Numbered from the stretch's first letter, positions 9,784 to 20,577 are shown. The stretch: DNA of 37,393 nucleotides from Flavobacteriales bacterium (GCA_009926125.1 RFPM01000008.1:1-37393); one strand, 5' to 3'. Notes: a model not told the origin generated them from the sequence alone. Translations and numbers: made by a program.

Positions 9784-10098
9784 ATGGCTAAAGAATCAAT
9801 GAAAGCGCGAGAGCGCAAAAGAGAAAGATTAGTAGAACGCTTTGCTAAGAAAAGAGAAGCGCTTACTAAAATACTTAAATCCACAGATAACTCTGAAGAA
9901 ATTCAGACAGCTAAATGGGATGCAATGATGAGTTTACAGAAACTTCCTGCAAATTCTTCGAAAGTAAGAAAACATAACAGATGTGGACTTACAGGTCGAC
10001 CTCGTGGATACATGAGACAATTTGGAATTTCGAGAGTAACGTTTAGAGAGATGGCACTTGCTGGAAAAATCCCAGGAGTGAAAAAAGGTAGTTGGTAA
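9784..10098 (+). CDS. rpsN: 30S ribosomal protein S14 (uS14), zinc-free form
   Basis: At 104 residues this is the long form of uS14 found in the 30S head. The C-terminal block has a single cysteine in [18 protein letters not shown], so the CxxC pairs of the zinc-binding short form are missing, and it ends [22 protein letters not shown] as expected. The N-terminus [20 protein letters not shown] is strongly basic. It begins 7 bases after rplE. Confidence 0.96.
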   Translation: MAKESMKARERKRERLVERFAKKREALTKILKSTDNSEEIQTAKWDAMMSLQKLPANSSKVRKHNRCGLTGRPRGYMRQFGISRVTFREMALAGKIPGVKKGSW

Positions 10099-10116
10099 TA
10101 TTGAAACAGTAATAAA

Positions 10117-10515
10117 ATGAACACAGATCCAATAGCAGATTTTTTAACCCGAATCAGAAATGCAAGCGCAGCTGGTTTGAAGATGGTAGAGATACCTGGT
10201 TCAAATATTAAAAGAGCAATGACTCAGATTTTATTTGATCAAGGATATATTCTTAACTATAAATTTGAAGAAGATAATAAACAAGGTACGATTAAAGTTG
10301 CACTGAAATACAACCAATCTACCCGAGTGCCTGCAATAACTAAATTGCAAAGAGCATCTCGCCCAGGTTTAAGAAAATACAGTGCCTCCGACGAAATGCC
10401 TCGTGTATTAAATGGACTTGGTATTGCAATTGTTTCAACTTCAAAAGGTGTTATTACAAATAAAGAGGCACGTAAACAAAATATTGGTGGCGAAGTACTT
10501 TGCTACATTTATTAA
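10117..10515 (+). CDS. rpsH: 30S ribosomal protein S8 (uS8)
   Basis: A 132-residue uS8, a primary binder of the central 16S domain and, in E. coli, the repressor of the spc operon through an rplE mRNA site. It starts NTDPIADFLTRIRNA and ends with STSKGVITNKEARKQNIGGE and VLCYIY, both diagnostic. Whether S8 represses this operon cannot be judged by eye. Confidence 0.97.
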   Translation: MNTDPIADFLTRIRNASAAGLKMVEIPGSNIKRAMTQILFDQGYILNYKFEEDNKQGTIKVALKYNQSTRVPAITKLQRASRPGLRKYSASDEMPRVLNGLGIAIVSTSKGVITNKEARKQNIGGEVLCYIY

Positions 10516-10527
10516 AATAAGAAAGAA

Positions 10528-11082
10528 ATGTCAAGAATAGGTAAAGCTCCGATAACAATTCCAAATGGCGTAGAAGTTACGGTCAATGGGACATCTGTTA
10601 CGGTAAAAGGAAAAAAAGGTGAACTGCATCAACAAATTGATGAATGTGTAACAATGACTATTGATGAAAACACAATAACTTTTGTTAGAAAAACAGATTC
10701 ACCAAATGATCGTTCTAAACATGGACTATATAGATCGCTTGTTCAGAATATGATTACAGGTGTTTCTGAAGGTTTCAAGAAAGAAATGGAAGTAATTGGT
10801 GTTGGATATCGTGCAACAGCAGTTGGTCAACAATTAGAATTAGCACTTGGTTTTTCTCATGCTATTATTCTATCAGTTCCTTCTGATGTTAAAATAGAAA
10901 CTGTAACTGAAAAAGGAAAGGCACCACTTGTAACACTTCAATCACATGATAAACAATTACTAGGTCAGGTGGCTGCGAAAATTCGCTCATTGAGAAAACC
11001 AGAACCATACAAAGGAAAAGGAATTCGATTCTTAGGTGAAGAAATTAGAAGAAAAGCTGGAAAATCAGCAAGTAAAAAATAA
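10528..11082 (+). CDS. rplF: 50S ribosomal protein L6 (uL6)
   Basis: A 184-residue uL6 made of two similar domains, located near the factor-binding site. It opens MSRIGKAPITIPNGVEVTVN and ends with the signature RKPEPYKGKGIRFLGEEIRR followed by a Lys/Ser tail. Middle motif: HGLYRSLVQNMITGVSEGF. Twelve bases separate it from rpsH. Confidence 0.97.
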   Translation: MSRIGKAPITIPNGVEVTVNGTSVTVKGKKGELHQQIDECVTMTIDENTITFVRKTDSPNDRSKHGLYRSLVQNMITGVSEGFKKEMEVIGVGYRATAVGQQLELALGFSHAIILSVPSDVKIETVTEKGKAPLVTLQSHDKQLLGQVAAKIRSLRKPEPYKGKGIRFLGEEIRRKAGKSASKK

Positions 11083-11096
11083 TTATTAAGTAGATT

Positions 11097-11450
11097 ATGG
11101 CACTAAATAAAGTATTAAGAAGAGCTAAAATAAAGCGAAGAATTCGAAAGAAAGTAACGGGTACTTCCTTAATTCCAAGATTGTCTGTTTACAGAAGCAA
11201 TAAGCAAATTTATGCGCAATTGATTGATGATGCAACAGGTAAAACATTGGCTTCAGCAGGTTCTTTTAAGCAAAAAGAAGCGCAAAACGTAAATAAAATT
11301 ACGCAAGCGACAATGATTGGTAAAGAAATTGCTGAAAAAGCGCAAGAAGTAGGCATCAAAACAATAGTTTTTGATCGTAACGGTTACTTATACCATGGAA
11401 GAGTAAAATCTTTGGCTGATTCAGCACGTGAAGGAGGACTTAAATTTTAA
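11097..11450 (+). CDS. rplR: 50S ribosomal protein L18 (uL18)
   Basis: A 117-residue uL18, the 5S rRNA-binding protein of the central protuberance. It has the family order of a basic N-terminus ([17 protein letters not shown]), [19 protein letters not shown], and the C-terminal [20 protein letters not shown] ending in REGGLKF. It ends 4 bases before the rpsE start chosen here. Confidence 0.97.
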   Translation: MALNKVLRRAKIKRRIRKKVTGTSLIPRLSVYRSNKQIYAQLIDDATGKTLASAGSFKQKEAQNVNKITQATMIGKEIAEKAQEVGIKTIVFDRNGYLYHGRVKSLADSAREGGLKF

Positions 11451-11454
11451 GAAA

Positions 11455-11973
11455 ATGGCAGAACAAGCAATGAACAGAGTGAAAGCAGTAGACATTGAGT
11501 TAAAAGATAAACTCGTTTCTGTAAATAGGGTTACTAAAGTTACTAAAGGAGGAAGAACATTTAGTTTTTCAGCAATTATTGTTGTTGGAGACGAAAATGG
11601 AATTGTAGGGCACGGACTTGGTAAAGCAAAAGAAATAACTGAAGCAATCGCAAAAGGAATTGATGATGCTAAGAAAAATCTTATTAAGGTTCCAATACTT
11701 AGAGGTACAGTTCCTCATACTCAAAAAGGGAAATTTGGAGGTGCTCAAGTATTATTGAAGCCAGCGACTCCAGGTACTGGTGTTATTGCAGGTGGTGCAA
11801 TGCGTGCAGTATTAGAAAGTGTTGGTGTCCATAATGTATTGGCAAAATCGCAAGGTTCTTCTAACCCTCACAATGTAGTTAAAGCAACAATTGATGCTCT
11901 TTCCAAAATGCGAGATGCTATTGCAGTTGCAAAACAAAGAGGTATTTCAATGGATAAAGTATTCAACGGTTAA
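11455..11973 (+). CDS. rpsE: 30S ribosomal protein S5 (uS5)
   Basis: A 172-residue uS5, part of the mRNA entry channel and important for accuracy. The double-stranded-RNA-binding domain includes [20 protein letters not shown] and [17 protein letters not shown], and the C-terminal domain includes [20 protein letters not shown] longer frame opens at a GTG (11428) inside rplR. I reject it because the ATG at 11455 follows the rplR stop directly and gives the normal family N-terminus. Confidence 0.97.
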   Translation: MAEQAMNRVKAVDIELKDKLVSVNRVTKVTKGGRTFSFSAIIVVGDENGIVGHGLGKAKEITEAIAKGIDDAKKNLIKVPILRGTVPHTQKGKFGGAQVLLKPATPGTGVIAGGAMRAVLESVGVHNVLAKSQGSSNPHNVVKATIDALSKMRDAIAVAKQRGISMDKVFNG

Positions 11974-11983
11974 AATAAATAGA

Positions 11984-12160
11984 ATGGAAACCATAAAAAT
12001 AAAACAAGTACGTAGCGCTATAAAAAGACCGGCTGATCAGAAAGCAACAATAAAGGCTTTAGGTTTCAGACGCTTAAATCATATCGTTCAAAAAGAGGTT
12101 ACTCCTCAAATACTTGGAATGATTAATAAGGTGAAGCACCTAATAATAGTAGTAGACTAA
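11984..12160 (+). CDS. rpmD: 50S ribosomal protein L30 (uL30)
   Basis: A 58-residue uL30, the normal short bacterial length. The ATG at 11984 gives METIKIKQVRSAIKRPADQK followed by ALGFRRLNHIVQKE and a C-terminal GMINKVKHLIIVVD, which fits the K-x-x-S-x-I-x-R and LGLR-x-x-x patterns. The frame stays open upstream inside rpsE, but those 31 residues have no family resemblance and overlap S5, so the internal ATG is taken. It starts 10 bases after rpsE. Confidence 0.95.
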   Translation: METIKIKQVRSAIKRPADQKATIKALGFRRLNHIVQKEVTPQILGMINKVKHLIIVVD

Positions 12161-12179
12161 AAATTCAAATAAGAATAAA

Positions 12180-12626
12180 ATGGATTTACATAATCTTACA
12201 CCTGCACAAGGTTCAGTAAAAAAAGAAAAAAGAATTGCTAGAGGACAAGGATCTGGCCACGGTGGTACTTCAACAAGAGGTCACAAAGGAGCTAAGTCGC
12301 GTTCTGGATATTCAACTAAAATCGGTTTTGAAGGTGGACAAATGCCATTACAACGCCGTGTTCCTAAATTTGGCTTCAAAAATATCAATAGAGTTGAATA
12401 CAAAGCTATTAATCTTGATATTATAGAATATTTAGCTACAACTAAAGGAATAACAGAAATTACAATTGAAACTTTTCGTTCTAATGGCTTATTATCAAAC
12501 AATCAACTTGTTAAGGTATTAGGAAGAGGGACACTAAATTCTAAAGTAACAATTAGCGCACATGGGTTTTCTGCAGCTGCAATAACTGCAATCGAAGCTC
12601 AAGGTGGTATATGTTCAAAAATCTAA
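12180..12626 (+). CDS. rplO: 50S ribosomal protein L15 (uL15)
   Basis: A 148-residue uL15. The long basic N-terminal arm that threads through 23S rRNA reads RIARGQGSGHGGTSTRGHKG, and then FEGGQMPLQRRVPKFGF. The globular C-terminal domain ends with GFSAAAITAIEAQGGICSKI. Its stop codon lies only one base before a second -7 promoter box that seems to serve secY. Confidence 0.97.
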   Translation: MDLHNLTPAQGSVKKEKRIARGQGSGHGGTSTRGHKGAKSRSGYSTKIGFEGGQMPLQRRVPKFGFKNINRVEYKAINLDIIEYLATTKGITEITIETFRSNGLLSNNQLVKVLGRGTLNSKVTISAHGFSAAAITAIEAQGGICSKI

Positions 12627-12627
12627 C

Positions 12628-12641
12628 TACCTTTGCACCCC
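12628..12641 (+). promoter_or_regulatory. Probable internal promoter (-7 box) for secY and the alpha genes
   Basis: TACCTTTG at 12628-12635 fits the Bacteroidota -7 consensus. It continues GCACCCC, so an 11-base string (CTTTGCACCCC) is shared with the main promoter at 399-409. No TTG sits at the ideal -33 spacing. Transcription would start only a few bases before the secY ATG at 12647, giving a nearly leaderless mRNA. Confidence 0.6.
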
Positions 12642-12646
12642 ACTAA

Positions 12647-13984
12647 ATGAAAAGACTAATACAAAACATACGGAATATTTGGAAAGTAGAAGAATTAAGA
12701 AAAAGAATTCTTCTTACTTTAGGATTGATTCTTGCTTACAGAATTGGTTCTTTCATTATTATTCCAGGTGTTAATTATGCTGCTTTAACTACAAAAGCAA
12801 GCGATCAGAATGCACTCGAAACTTTATTGTCATTGTTTTCTGGTGGTGGATTTACAAATGCATCAATTATGGCGCTTGGAATCATGCCTTACATTAGTGC
12901 ATCGATTATCATGCAACTTCTTTCAATGGCTGTTCCAGCAGTTCAAAAAATGCAAAATGAAGGAGAATCAGGAAGGAAGCAGATTAATAATTATACAAGG
13001 ATATTAACGATAATTATTTGTGCCTTACAAGCCCCTAGCTATTTATCGCTTTATGTTGCACAAAAAGGAGCAATGCCAGTGGATGCATCAACTTTTTGGT
13101 GGACACAGACAATTTTGATACTAGTTGCCGGATCGATGTTTGCAGTTTGGTTAGGTGAGCGGATTACAGAAAAAGGTATTGGAAATGGTATTTCATTGCT
13201 AATTACAGTTGGAATCTTGTCACGCCTTCCTGGAGCATTTTTTGCGGAATTTGGTAAATCAATGGAAGCAGGTAATTTGATAAAATTAGTAATTGAAGTT
13301 GTAGCATTTATGCTAGTTGTTTTAGTTACCATACTAATTGTTCAAGGAGTTAGAAGAATTCCTTTAAACACAGCAAAAAGAATTGTTGGAAACAAAAGTG
13401 TAGACGACAAAAGCGCTAGAAGTTATTTGCCAATTAAAGTTAATGCAAGTGGTGTGATGCCAATAATCTTTGCACAGGCTATAATGACTATTCCTGTAAT
13501 GATTTTTGCTAGTTCTTCTGATCAGAGTGGTTTCTTGCAAAGAACCTTAGGCGATGTATACGGATTGAGCTACAATATATTATTGTGTGTATTAATTATA
13601 GTATTCACCTATTTTTATACAGCCATTATGATTAATCCAAGTAAAATTGCGGATGACTTGAAAAAAAGTGGTGGATTTATTCCTGGAGTTCGCCCCGGAG
13701 AAGAAACTGCTGAACATGTAGATACTGTCGTTTCAAGAATTACGTTCCCAGGTTCATTATTTCTTGCACTAATTGCTGTACTACCTGCAATTGCAAAATT
13801 AGCTGGAATTAATGATGGGTTTGCAATGTTTTTTGGAGGCACTTCTATATTAATTATGGTTGGTGTTGTTCTAGATACACTGCAGCAAATAGAAACATAC
13901 CAATTAAATCGTCACATGGACAGTTTAATGGAAGGAACACGAGTGAGAGGAAGAAGAGAACCAAACGAATTATCCGGATTTTAA
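12647..13984 (+). CDS. secY: Protein translocase subunit SecY
   Basis: A 445-residue membrane protein with about ten hydrophobic segments, the channel of the Sec translocon. The first segment begins [20 protein letters not shown]. The plug and TM2 region includes [20 protein letters not shown]. The cytoplasmic loop before TM7 reads [16 protein letters not shown], then [20 protein letters not shown]. The C-terminal [20 protein letters not shown] is typical. SecY is usually followed by adk and map in other phyla. Here infA comes 2 bases later. Confidence 0.98.
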   Translation: MKRLIQNIRNIWKVEELRKRILLTLGLILAYRIGSFIIIPGVNYAALTTKASDQNALETLLSLFSGGGFTNASIMALGIMPYISASIIMQLLSMAVPAVQKMQNEGESGRKQINNYTRILTIIICALQAPSYLSLYVAQKGAMPVDASTFWWTQTILILVAGSMFAVWLGERITEKGIGNGISLLITVGILSRLPGAFFAEFGKSMEAGNLIKLVIEVVAFMLVVLVTILIVQGVRRIPLNTAKRIVGNKSVDDKSARSYLPIKVNASGVMPIIFAQAIMTIPVMIFASSSDQSGFLQRTLGDVYGLSYNILLCVLIIVFTYFYTAIMINPSKIADDLKKSGGFIPGVRPGEETAEHVDTVVSRITFPGSLFLALIAVLPAIAKLAGINDGFAMFFGGTSILIMVGVVLDTLQQIETYQLNRHMDSLMEGTRVRGRREPNELSGF

Positions 13985-13986
13985 AA

Positions 13987-14205
13987 ATGGCTAAACAGGC
14001 ATCAATAGAACAAGATGGGGTTATACTAGAAGCTTTGCCAAATGCAATGTTTCGAGTAGAACTAGAAAACGGACATGTTCTAACTGCTCACATATCAGGT
14101 AAAATGAGAATGTTTTACATAAAAATATTACCAGGAGATCGAGTTAAATTAGAACTTTCTCCTTATGATTTAACAAAAGGAAGAATATCTTTTAGATATA
14201 AATAG
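13987..14205 (+). CDS. infA: Translation initiation factor IF-1
   Basis: A 72-residue OB-fold factor that binds the 30S A-site during initiation. The sequence [40 protein letters not shown] and [14 protein letters not shown] follow the E. coli protein almost position by position. It starts 2 bases after secY and ends 15 bases before rpmJ. Confidence 0.98.
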   Translation: MAKQASIEQDGVILEALPNAMFRVELENGHVLTAHISGKMRMFYIKILPGDRVKLELSPYDLTKGRISFRYK

Positions 14206-14220
14206 TTTAATAAGAAAGAA

Positions 14221-14337
14221 ATGAAAGTAAGAGCATCAGTAAAAAAAAGATCAGTGGATTGCAAAATCGTTAAGCGTAAAGGAAGAGTTTACGTAATTAA
14301 CAAAAAGAATCCAAAATTAAAACAACGTCAAGGTTAA
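14221..14337 (+). CDS. rpmJ: 50S ribosomal protein L36 (bL36), zinc-free form
   Basis: A 38-residue gene running from ATG 14221 to TAA 14335-14337. Its translation is [20 protein letters not shown] followed by [18 protein letters not shown], a clear bL36. The zinc ribbon of the usual protein (Cys11, Cys14, Cys27, His32) is reduced to Cys14 alone, with Ser11, Asn27 and Lys32 in place of the others, so metal binding should be lost. Zinc-free L36 of this kind is usual in Flavobacteriia. It sits in its expected place between infA and rpsM. Confidence 0.95.
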   Translation: MKVRASVKKRSVDCKIVKRKGRVYVINKKNPKLKQRQG

Positions 14338-14347
14338 TTAAAAAAAT

Positions 14348-14722
14348 ATGGCACGTATCGCAGGTATAGATTTACCAAAAAATAAAAGAGGAGTAATAGG
14401 TTTAACCTACATATTTGGGATTGGAAGAAGTACTTCTAAAAAAATCCTTAATACAAATGGTATTGATGAAAGTATTAAAGTTCAAGAATGGAACGATGAT
14501 CAATTATCAGCAATCAGAAACTCTGTTAATGAATTTAAAACTGAAGGTCAACTTCGCTCTGAAGTTCAATTAAATATTAAAAGATTAATGGATATTGGCT
14601 GTACAAGAGGAATTCGCCATAGATCTGGACTTCCATTAAGAGGTCAACGAACAAAAAATAACTCACGCACAAGAAAAGGTAGGAGAAAAACAGTTGCTAA
14701 CAAGAAAAAAGCAACTAAATAA
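14348..14722 (+). CDS. rpsM: 30S ribosomal protein S13 (uS13)
   Basis: A 124-residue uS13 of the 30S head, contacting the P-site tRNA with its basic tail. It begins [20 protein letters not shown] and has the helix-hairpin-helix stretch [14 protein letters not shown]. The C-terminus carries [20 protein letters not shown] and a Lys/Arg-rich end. It opens the alpha section, 10 bases after rpmJ. Confidence 0.97.
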   Translation: MARIAGIDLPKNKRGVIGLTYIFGIGRSTSKKILNTNGIDESIKVQEWNDDQLSAIRNSVNEFKTEGQLRSEVQLNIKRLMDIGCTRGIRHRSGLPLRGQRTKNNSRTRKGRRKTVANKKKATK

Positions 14723-14733
14723 TAAATAGTATT

Positions 14734-15120
14734 ATGGCAAAAGCAAATCAAAAAAAGAAAAAAAACGTAAAGATTGATGCTGCTGGTGAAGCGCACATTC
14801 AAGCGAGTTTTAACAACATCATTATTTCACTTACAAATAATAGTGGTCAAGTTATTTCATGGTCTTCAGCTGGAAAAATGGGGTTTAAAGGTTCTAAAAA
14901 GAATACACCTTATGCAGCTCAAATAGCTGCTGAAGATGCAGCAAAAGAAGCACATGATTTTGGACTTAGAAGGGTAAAAGTTTATGTGAAAGGACCAGGA
15001 GCTGGAAGAGAATCTGCTATACGTTCATTGAATAATACGGGAATTGAAGTAACAGAAATAATAGATGTTACACCGCTTCCACACAACGGATGTCGCCCAC
15101 CAAAAAGAAGAAGAGTTTAA
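14734..15120 (+). CDS. rpsK: 30S ribosomal protein S11 (uS11)
   Basis: A 128-residue uS11 of the 30S platform, near the E-site and Shine-Dalgarno helix. The core has [20 protein letters not shown] and [20 protein letters not shown]. The C-terminus has [20 protein letters not shown] and [16 protein letters not shown], all diagnostic. A 71-base gap with a strong hairpin follows before rpsD. Confidence 0.97.
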   Translation: MAKANQKKKKNVKIDAAGEAHIQASFNNIIISLTNNSGQVISWSSAGKMGFKGSKKNTPYAAQIAAEDAAKEAHDFGLRRVKVYVKGPGAGRESAIRSLNNTGIEVTEIIDVTPLPHNGCRPPKRRRV

Positions 15121-15134
15121 CAATAAATAACCTA

Positions 15135-15175
15135 GGGACAAAATCATCGAAGGAATGCCTTAATTCATGATTCCC
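15135..15175 (+). promoter_or_regulatory. Structured leader hairpin upstream of rpsD
   Basis: This 41-base element folds into one long hairpin with nested helices: GGGA (15135-15138) with TCCC (15172-15175), ATCAT (15143-15147) with ATGAT (15167-15171), and AAGG (15150-15153) with CCTT (15158-15161) around an AATG tetraloop. An alternative pairing of GGAAT (15152-15156) with ATTCC (15170-15174) would exclude the others. No T-run follows, so it is not a simple terminator. S4 autoregulates its own mRNA in several bacteria, and a similar role is inferred here. Confidence 0.5.
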
Positions 15176-15191
15176 GACTAAAAACAAAAAT

Positions 15192-15800
15192 ATGGCAAGA
15201 TATACAGGTCCAAAGACCAAAATTGCTCGAAGATTTCGAGATCCTATCTTTGGTGCTGACAAAGCACTTGATAGAAGAAACTATGGCCCAGGTCAACATG
15301 GTCCTTCCAAAAAAAGAGGAGGAAAACAATCAGAATATGCAATTCAATTGGGTGAAAAGCAAAAAGCTAAATATACTTATGGAATTTTAGAGCGTCAATT
15401 CTCTAATATGTTTGAAAAAGCTTCAGCCATGAAAGGTATTACTGGTGAAAACTTATTACAGTTGTGTGAAGCACGTGTAGACAATACCGTATTTCGTCTT
15501 GGAATAGCTCCAACTCGAAGTGGTGCAAGACAATTGGTTTCTCACCGTCACATTACTATAAATGGTGATGTAGTTAATATTCCTTCTTACACATTACGCC
15601 CTGGTGACGTAGTTGGAGTTAGGGAAAAATCAAAATCCTTGGAAGCAATTGCAAATTCTTTGAGTTCAAATACTAAGAAATATGATTGGTTGGATTGGGA
15701 CAATTCTGCTATGGCAGGAAAATTATTGAATTTACCATCAAGGGAAATGATCCCTGAAAACATTAAGGAACAATTAATCGTCGAACTATACTCTAAATAA
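15192..15800 (+). CDS. rpsD: 30S ribosomal protein S4 (uS4), zinc-free form
   Basis: A 202-residue uS4, a primary 16S rRNA binder that nucleates assembly of the 5' domain. It begins [20 protein letters not shown] and has [20 protein letters not shown]. The S4 RNA-binding domain covers about residues 92-155 ([20 protein letters not shown] and [20 protein letters not shown]). The N-terminal cysteine knuckle of the zinc form is absent. The gap upstream is the longest within the alpha genes and contains a structured element, so rpsD may be separately controlled. Confidence 0.97.
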   Translation: MARYTGPKTKIARRFRDPIFGADKALDRRNYGPGQHGPSKKRGGKQSEYAIQLGEKQKAKYTYGILERQFSNMFEKASAMKGITGENLLQLCEARVDNTVFRLGIAPTRSGARQLVSHRHITINGDVVNIPSYTLRPGDVVGVREKSKSLEAIANSLSSNTKKYDWLDWDNSAMAGKLLNLPSREMIPENIKEQLIVELYSK

Positions 15801-15810
15801 AAAAAACAAA

Positions 15811-16803
15811 ATGGCAATATTGGATTTTCAAAAACCAGATAAGGTAATCATGATTAACTCCGATGAGTTCAACGGAGAATTTGAATTTCGTCCACTTGAA
15901 CCTGGATACGGTATCACAGTTGGTAACTCTTTAAGAAGAATTTTACTTTCCTCCTTGGAGGGATTTGCAATTGCTTCGATAAAAATACAAGGTGTAGATC
16001 ACGAGTTCTCAACATTGAAAGGTGTTGTAGAAGATGTAACTGAAATCGTATTAAATTTAAAACAAGTGCGTTTCAAAAGACAGATTGAAGGAACTGACTC
16101 AGAAACTGTATTTATAACTGTTGGTGGTCAAACTAAATTAACAGCTGGTGATATTGGAAAACATACAAGTGCATTTCAAGTTTTAAATCCAGATTTAGTG
16201 ATTTGCAACATGGAATCTTCAGTTAAGATAGAAATTGAATTAACAATAGTTAAAGGTCGTGGATATGTTCCTGCAGAGGAGAATAAATCATCAAACGCTG
16301 CTTTTGGAACAATTTTTATCGATTCTATTTTTACACCAATTGTAAATGTTCAATATACAGTTGAAAACTTTCGAGTTGAGCAAAAAACTGATTACGAAAA
16401 ATTAATTTTTAACATCAAGACTGACGGTTCTGTTCATCCTAAAGAAGCGCTAAAAGATGCAGCAAAGATTCTTATTCATCACTTTATGCTGTTCTCTGAT
16501 GAGCGTATTACATTGGATAGCGAAATTAAAGCTGAAACTGAGGAATTTGACGAAACATCACTGCACATGCGTCAATTGCTTAAGACAAAATTAGTAGATA
16601 TGGATTTATCTGTTAGGGCTTTAAATTGTTTGAAAGCTGCTGATGTAGAAACATTAGGAGATCTTGTTTCAATAGCAAAATCTGATTTACTGAAGTTTAG
16701 AAATTTTGGAAAGAAATCTTTAACAGAATTGGAAGACCTAGTTGACAACAAAAATTTGGTATTCGGAATGAATGTCGCAAAATATAAATTAGACAAAGAT
16801 TAA
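15811..16803 (+). CDS. rpoA: RNA polymerase alpha subunit
   Basis: A 330-residue alpha subunit. The N-terminal assembly domain contains [20 protein letters not shown] and [20 protein letters not shown], which hold the dimer interface and beta-contacting region. The C-terminal domain has [20 protein letters not shown] and [19 protein letters not shown], the two helix-hairpin-helix elements that bind DNA and activators. The arginine of SVRALNCLK corresponds to E. coli Arg265. The gene lies between rpsD and rplQ, as in most bacteria. Confidence 0.98.
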   Translation: MAILDFQKPDKVIMINSDEFNGEFEFRPLEPGYGITVGNSLRRILLSSLEGFAIASIKIQGVDHEFSTLKGVVEDVTEIVLNLKQVRFKRQIEGTDSETVFITVGGQTKLTAGDIGKHTSAFQVLNPDLVICNMESSVKIEIELTIVKGRGYVPAEENKSSNAAFGTIFIDSIFTPIVNVQYTVENFRVEQKTDYEKLIFNIKTDGSVHPKEALKDAAKILIHHFMLFSDERITLDSEIKAETEEFDETSLHMRQLLKTKLVDMDLSVRALNCLKAADVETLGDLVSIAKSDLLKFRNFGKKSLTELEDLVDNKNLVFGMNVAKYKLDKD

Positions 16804-16813
16804 GATTTAAATC

Positions 16814-17572
16814 ATGAGACACGGTAATAAAGTAAACCACTTAGGAAGAAAAACAGGACATTTAAAAGCAATGCTTTCTAATATGGCTTGTTCTCTTTTG
16901 GAACATAAAAGAATCACCACAACATTGGCGAAAGCTAAATCACTTCGTGTTTTTGTCGAGCCAATCTTGACGAAATCAAAAAATGATACAACGCATTCAA
17001 GACGTTTGGTTTTTTCTCATCTGCAAAACAAGGAAGTTGTAACTGAATTATTCAGAGACATCGCTCTTAAAATTGCAACTCGAAATGGAGGATATACACG
17101 AATAATTCGTACAGGCTTTCGTTTAGGAGATAATGCTGAAATGTGTATAATCGAACTTGTTGACTACAACGATATCTATACAAACGAAAAAGCTAAGAAA
17201 ACAACACGTCGATCTAGAAGAGGTGGTGGAGCAACAACTCCTTCTGTTTCTGGTGAAACAGATGTTGAAGATGTAGTTTCGGATGAAGTAATTGCTGAAG
17301 ATACAGTTGTTCAAGACGCAATCGTTGAAGATGTAGTTTCTGAAGAAGTAGGTGTTGAAGAGACAGTTGTTGAAGAGACAGTTGTTGAAGAAGTAGTAGC
17401 TGAAGATACTGTTACTGAAGATGTAGTTTCTGAAGAAGTAGTTGTTGAAGAGACAGTTGTTGAAGAAGTAGTAGCTGAAGAAGCAGTTTCTGAAGAACCA
17501 GTTGATGAAGAAACAACCCCTGAAACACCAACTGAAGATTCAACTGAAGAAGAAAAGAAAGAGGAAAACTAA
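16814..17572 (+). CDS. rplQ: 50S ribosomal protein L17 (bL17) with a long acidic repeat tail
   Basis: Residues 1-118 are an ordinary bL17 ([20 protein letters not shown] at the start, [20 protein letters not shown] near its end), a protein that sits near the peptide-tunnel exit. The total of 252 residues is about twice the family core. A basic linker with [14 protein letters not shown] (126-139) is followed from residue 151 to 235 by 17 uninterrupted five-residue units of the form x-E-[E/D]-x-[V/I], such as [10 protein letters not shown] and VEETV. The last 17 residues are also Glu-rich. Residues 148-252 contain about 44 acidic residues and only two lysines. Tails on L17 are known in Bacteroidota, but this regular repeat is unusual to me. 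It is the last gene of the supercluster, followed by a terminator. Confidence 0.95.
   Translation: MRHGNKVNHLGRKTGHLKAMLSNMACSLLEHKRITTTLAKAKSLRVFVEPILTKSKNDTTHSRRLVFSHLQNKEVVTELFRDIALKIATRNGGYTRIIRTGFRLGDNAEMCIIELVDYNDIYTNEKAKKTTRRSRRGGGATTPSVSGETDVEDVVSDEVIAEDTVVQDAIVEDVVSEEVGVEETVVEETVVEEVVAEDTVTEDVVSEEVVVEETVVEEVVAEEAVSEEPVDEETTPETPTEDSTEEEKKEEN
17264..17518 (+). repeat. 15-bp coding minisatellite in rplQ (17 units)
   Basis: Seventeen in-phase 15-bp units encode five-residue repeats without any indel. A higher-order copy is also visible: the stretch beginning GAAGATGTAGTTTCTGAAGA at about 17327 recurs at about 17417, with the second block lacking one 15-bp unit. Near-identity at DNA level suggests recent expansion by slippage or unequal recombination. 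Confidence 0.88.
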
Positions 17573-17593
17573 CATATTTTATAAATTGTTAAT

Positions 17594-17624
17594 AAAAAGG
17601 TGGTGTTATAACTGCCTTTTTTTG
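17594..17624 (+). terminator. Rho-independent terminator after rplQ
   Basis: AAAAAGG (17594-17600) and CCTTTTT (17615-17621) form a 7-bp stem around a 14-base loop, running into a T-tract. It lies 22 bases after the rplQ stop and should end the ribosomal-protein transcript. Confidence 0.75.
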
Positions 17625-17655
17625 TTTCTAGTAATTTTAATTGAATCATAGTTCC

Positions 17656-17663
17656 TAATTTTG
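17656..17663 (+). promoter_or_regulatory. -7 promoter box for carA
   Basis: TAATTTTG matches TAnnTTTG and lies 13 bases before the carA ATG and downstream of the rplQ terminator. No TTG is found at the -33 spacing, so strength is uncertain. The leader would be only about 6 bases long. Confidence 0.5.
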
Positions 17664-17676
17664 ACGAAAATTCTAA

Positions 17677-20069
<2,393 letters not shown>

Positions 20070-20073
20070 AATT

Positions 20074-20523
20074 ATGGCTGGATTTAATCTTAGAGTTTAT
20101 GGGCTGGTAATTAATGAGCAACAGGAGATTCTCCTTTCTGACGAAAGACGAAGTGGTATTTCTTTTACAAAATTCCCTGGAGGTGGTGTCAATGAAAATG
20201 AGGGAATACTAGACGCGCTTCACCGTGAATTTCGAGAAGAACTTGGTAGTGATATTTTGTCCTCCTCTTTTTTTTATTTCAATGACTTTTATCAAAACTC
20301 CGCATTTAGAAAGGAAGATTCATTAGTAGTATTTTACTATTTGGTTAAAATAAAGTCTGATTTTCAATTACCAAAGGGAGATGATCTTCCTTTAGGATCA
20401 AACGACCCAAATGATTTTGAGCGCTTTCGTTGGGTTCCTCTAAAAGGATTTGTGGAGGAACTATTAACTTTCCCATTGGATCGAGAGGCGATGAAAAAAC
20501 TTATTGCTTTTCATCATCAGTAA
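20074..20523 (+). CDS. Nudix hydrolase of unknown substrate
   Basis: A 149-residue protein with a complete Nudix box at residues 37-59 (G37, E43, R51-E52, E55-E56, G58; GGVNENEGILDALHREFREE). Such enzymes hydrolyse a nucleoside diphosphate linked to another group, using magnesium bound by the glutamates. The phrase FTKFPGGGVNENEG is more like sugar-nucleotide or ADP-ribose hydrolases than MutT, but the substrate cannot be told from sequence. The start is 4 bases after eno, so it is likely transcribed with it. It converges on the downstream alkB gene, and no clear terminator lies in the 54-base gap. Confidence 0.85.
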   Translation: MAGFNLRVYGLVINEQQEILLSDERRSGISFTKFPGGGVNENEGILDALHREFREELGSDILSSSFFYFNDFYQNSAFRKEDSLVVFYYLVKIKSDFQLPKGDDLPLGSNDPNDFERFRWVPLKGFVEELLTFPLDREAMKKLIAFHHQ

Positions 20524-20577
20524 ACTATTTTTTACTTAATTTAAGCTACTTACTTCAATAAAAATTGAGCTGTTTAT

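Noticed and set aside
11428-11454. Longer S5 frame beginning at GTG inside rplR
   Set aside because: The extra nine residues overlap L18 and have no family resemblance. The ATG at 11455 directly after the rplR stop gives the normal S5 N-terminus.
11891-11983. Longer L30 frame starting inside rpsE
   Set aside because: The first 31 residues would be read out of frame from S5 codons. The ATG at 11984 gives the usual 58-residue L30.
20524-20577. Terminator between the convergent Nudix and alkB genes
   Set aside because: Only a short TCAAT/ATTGA stem is visible and no proper T-tract follows. I see no reliable terminator there.
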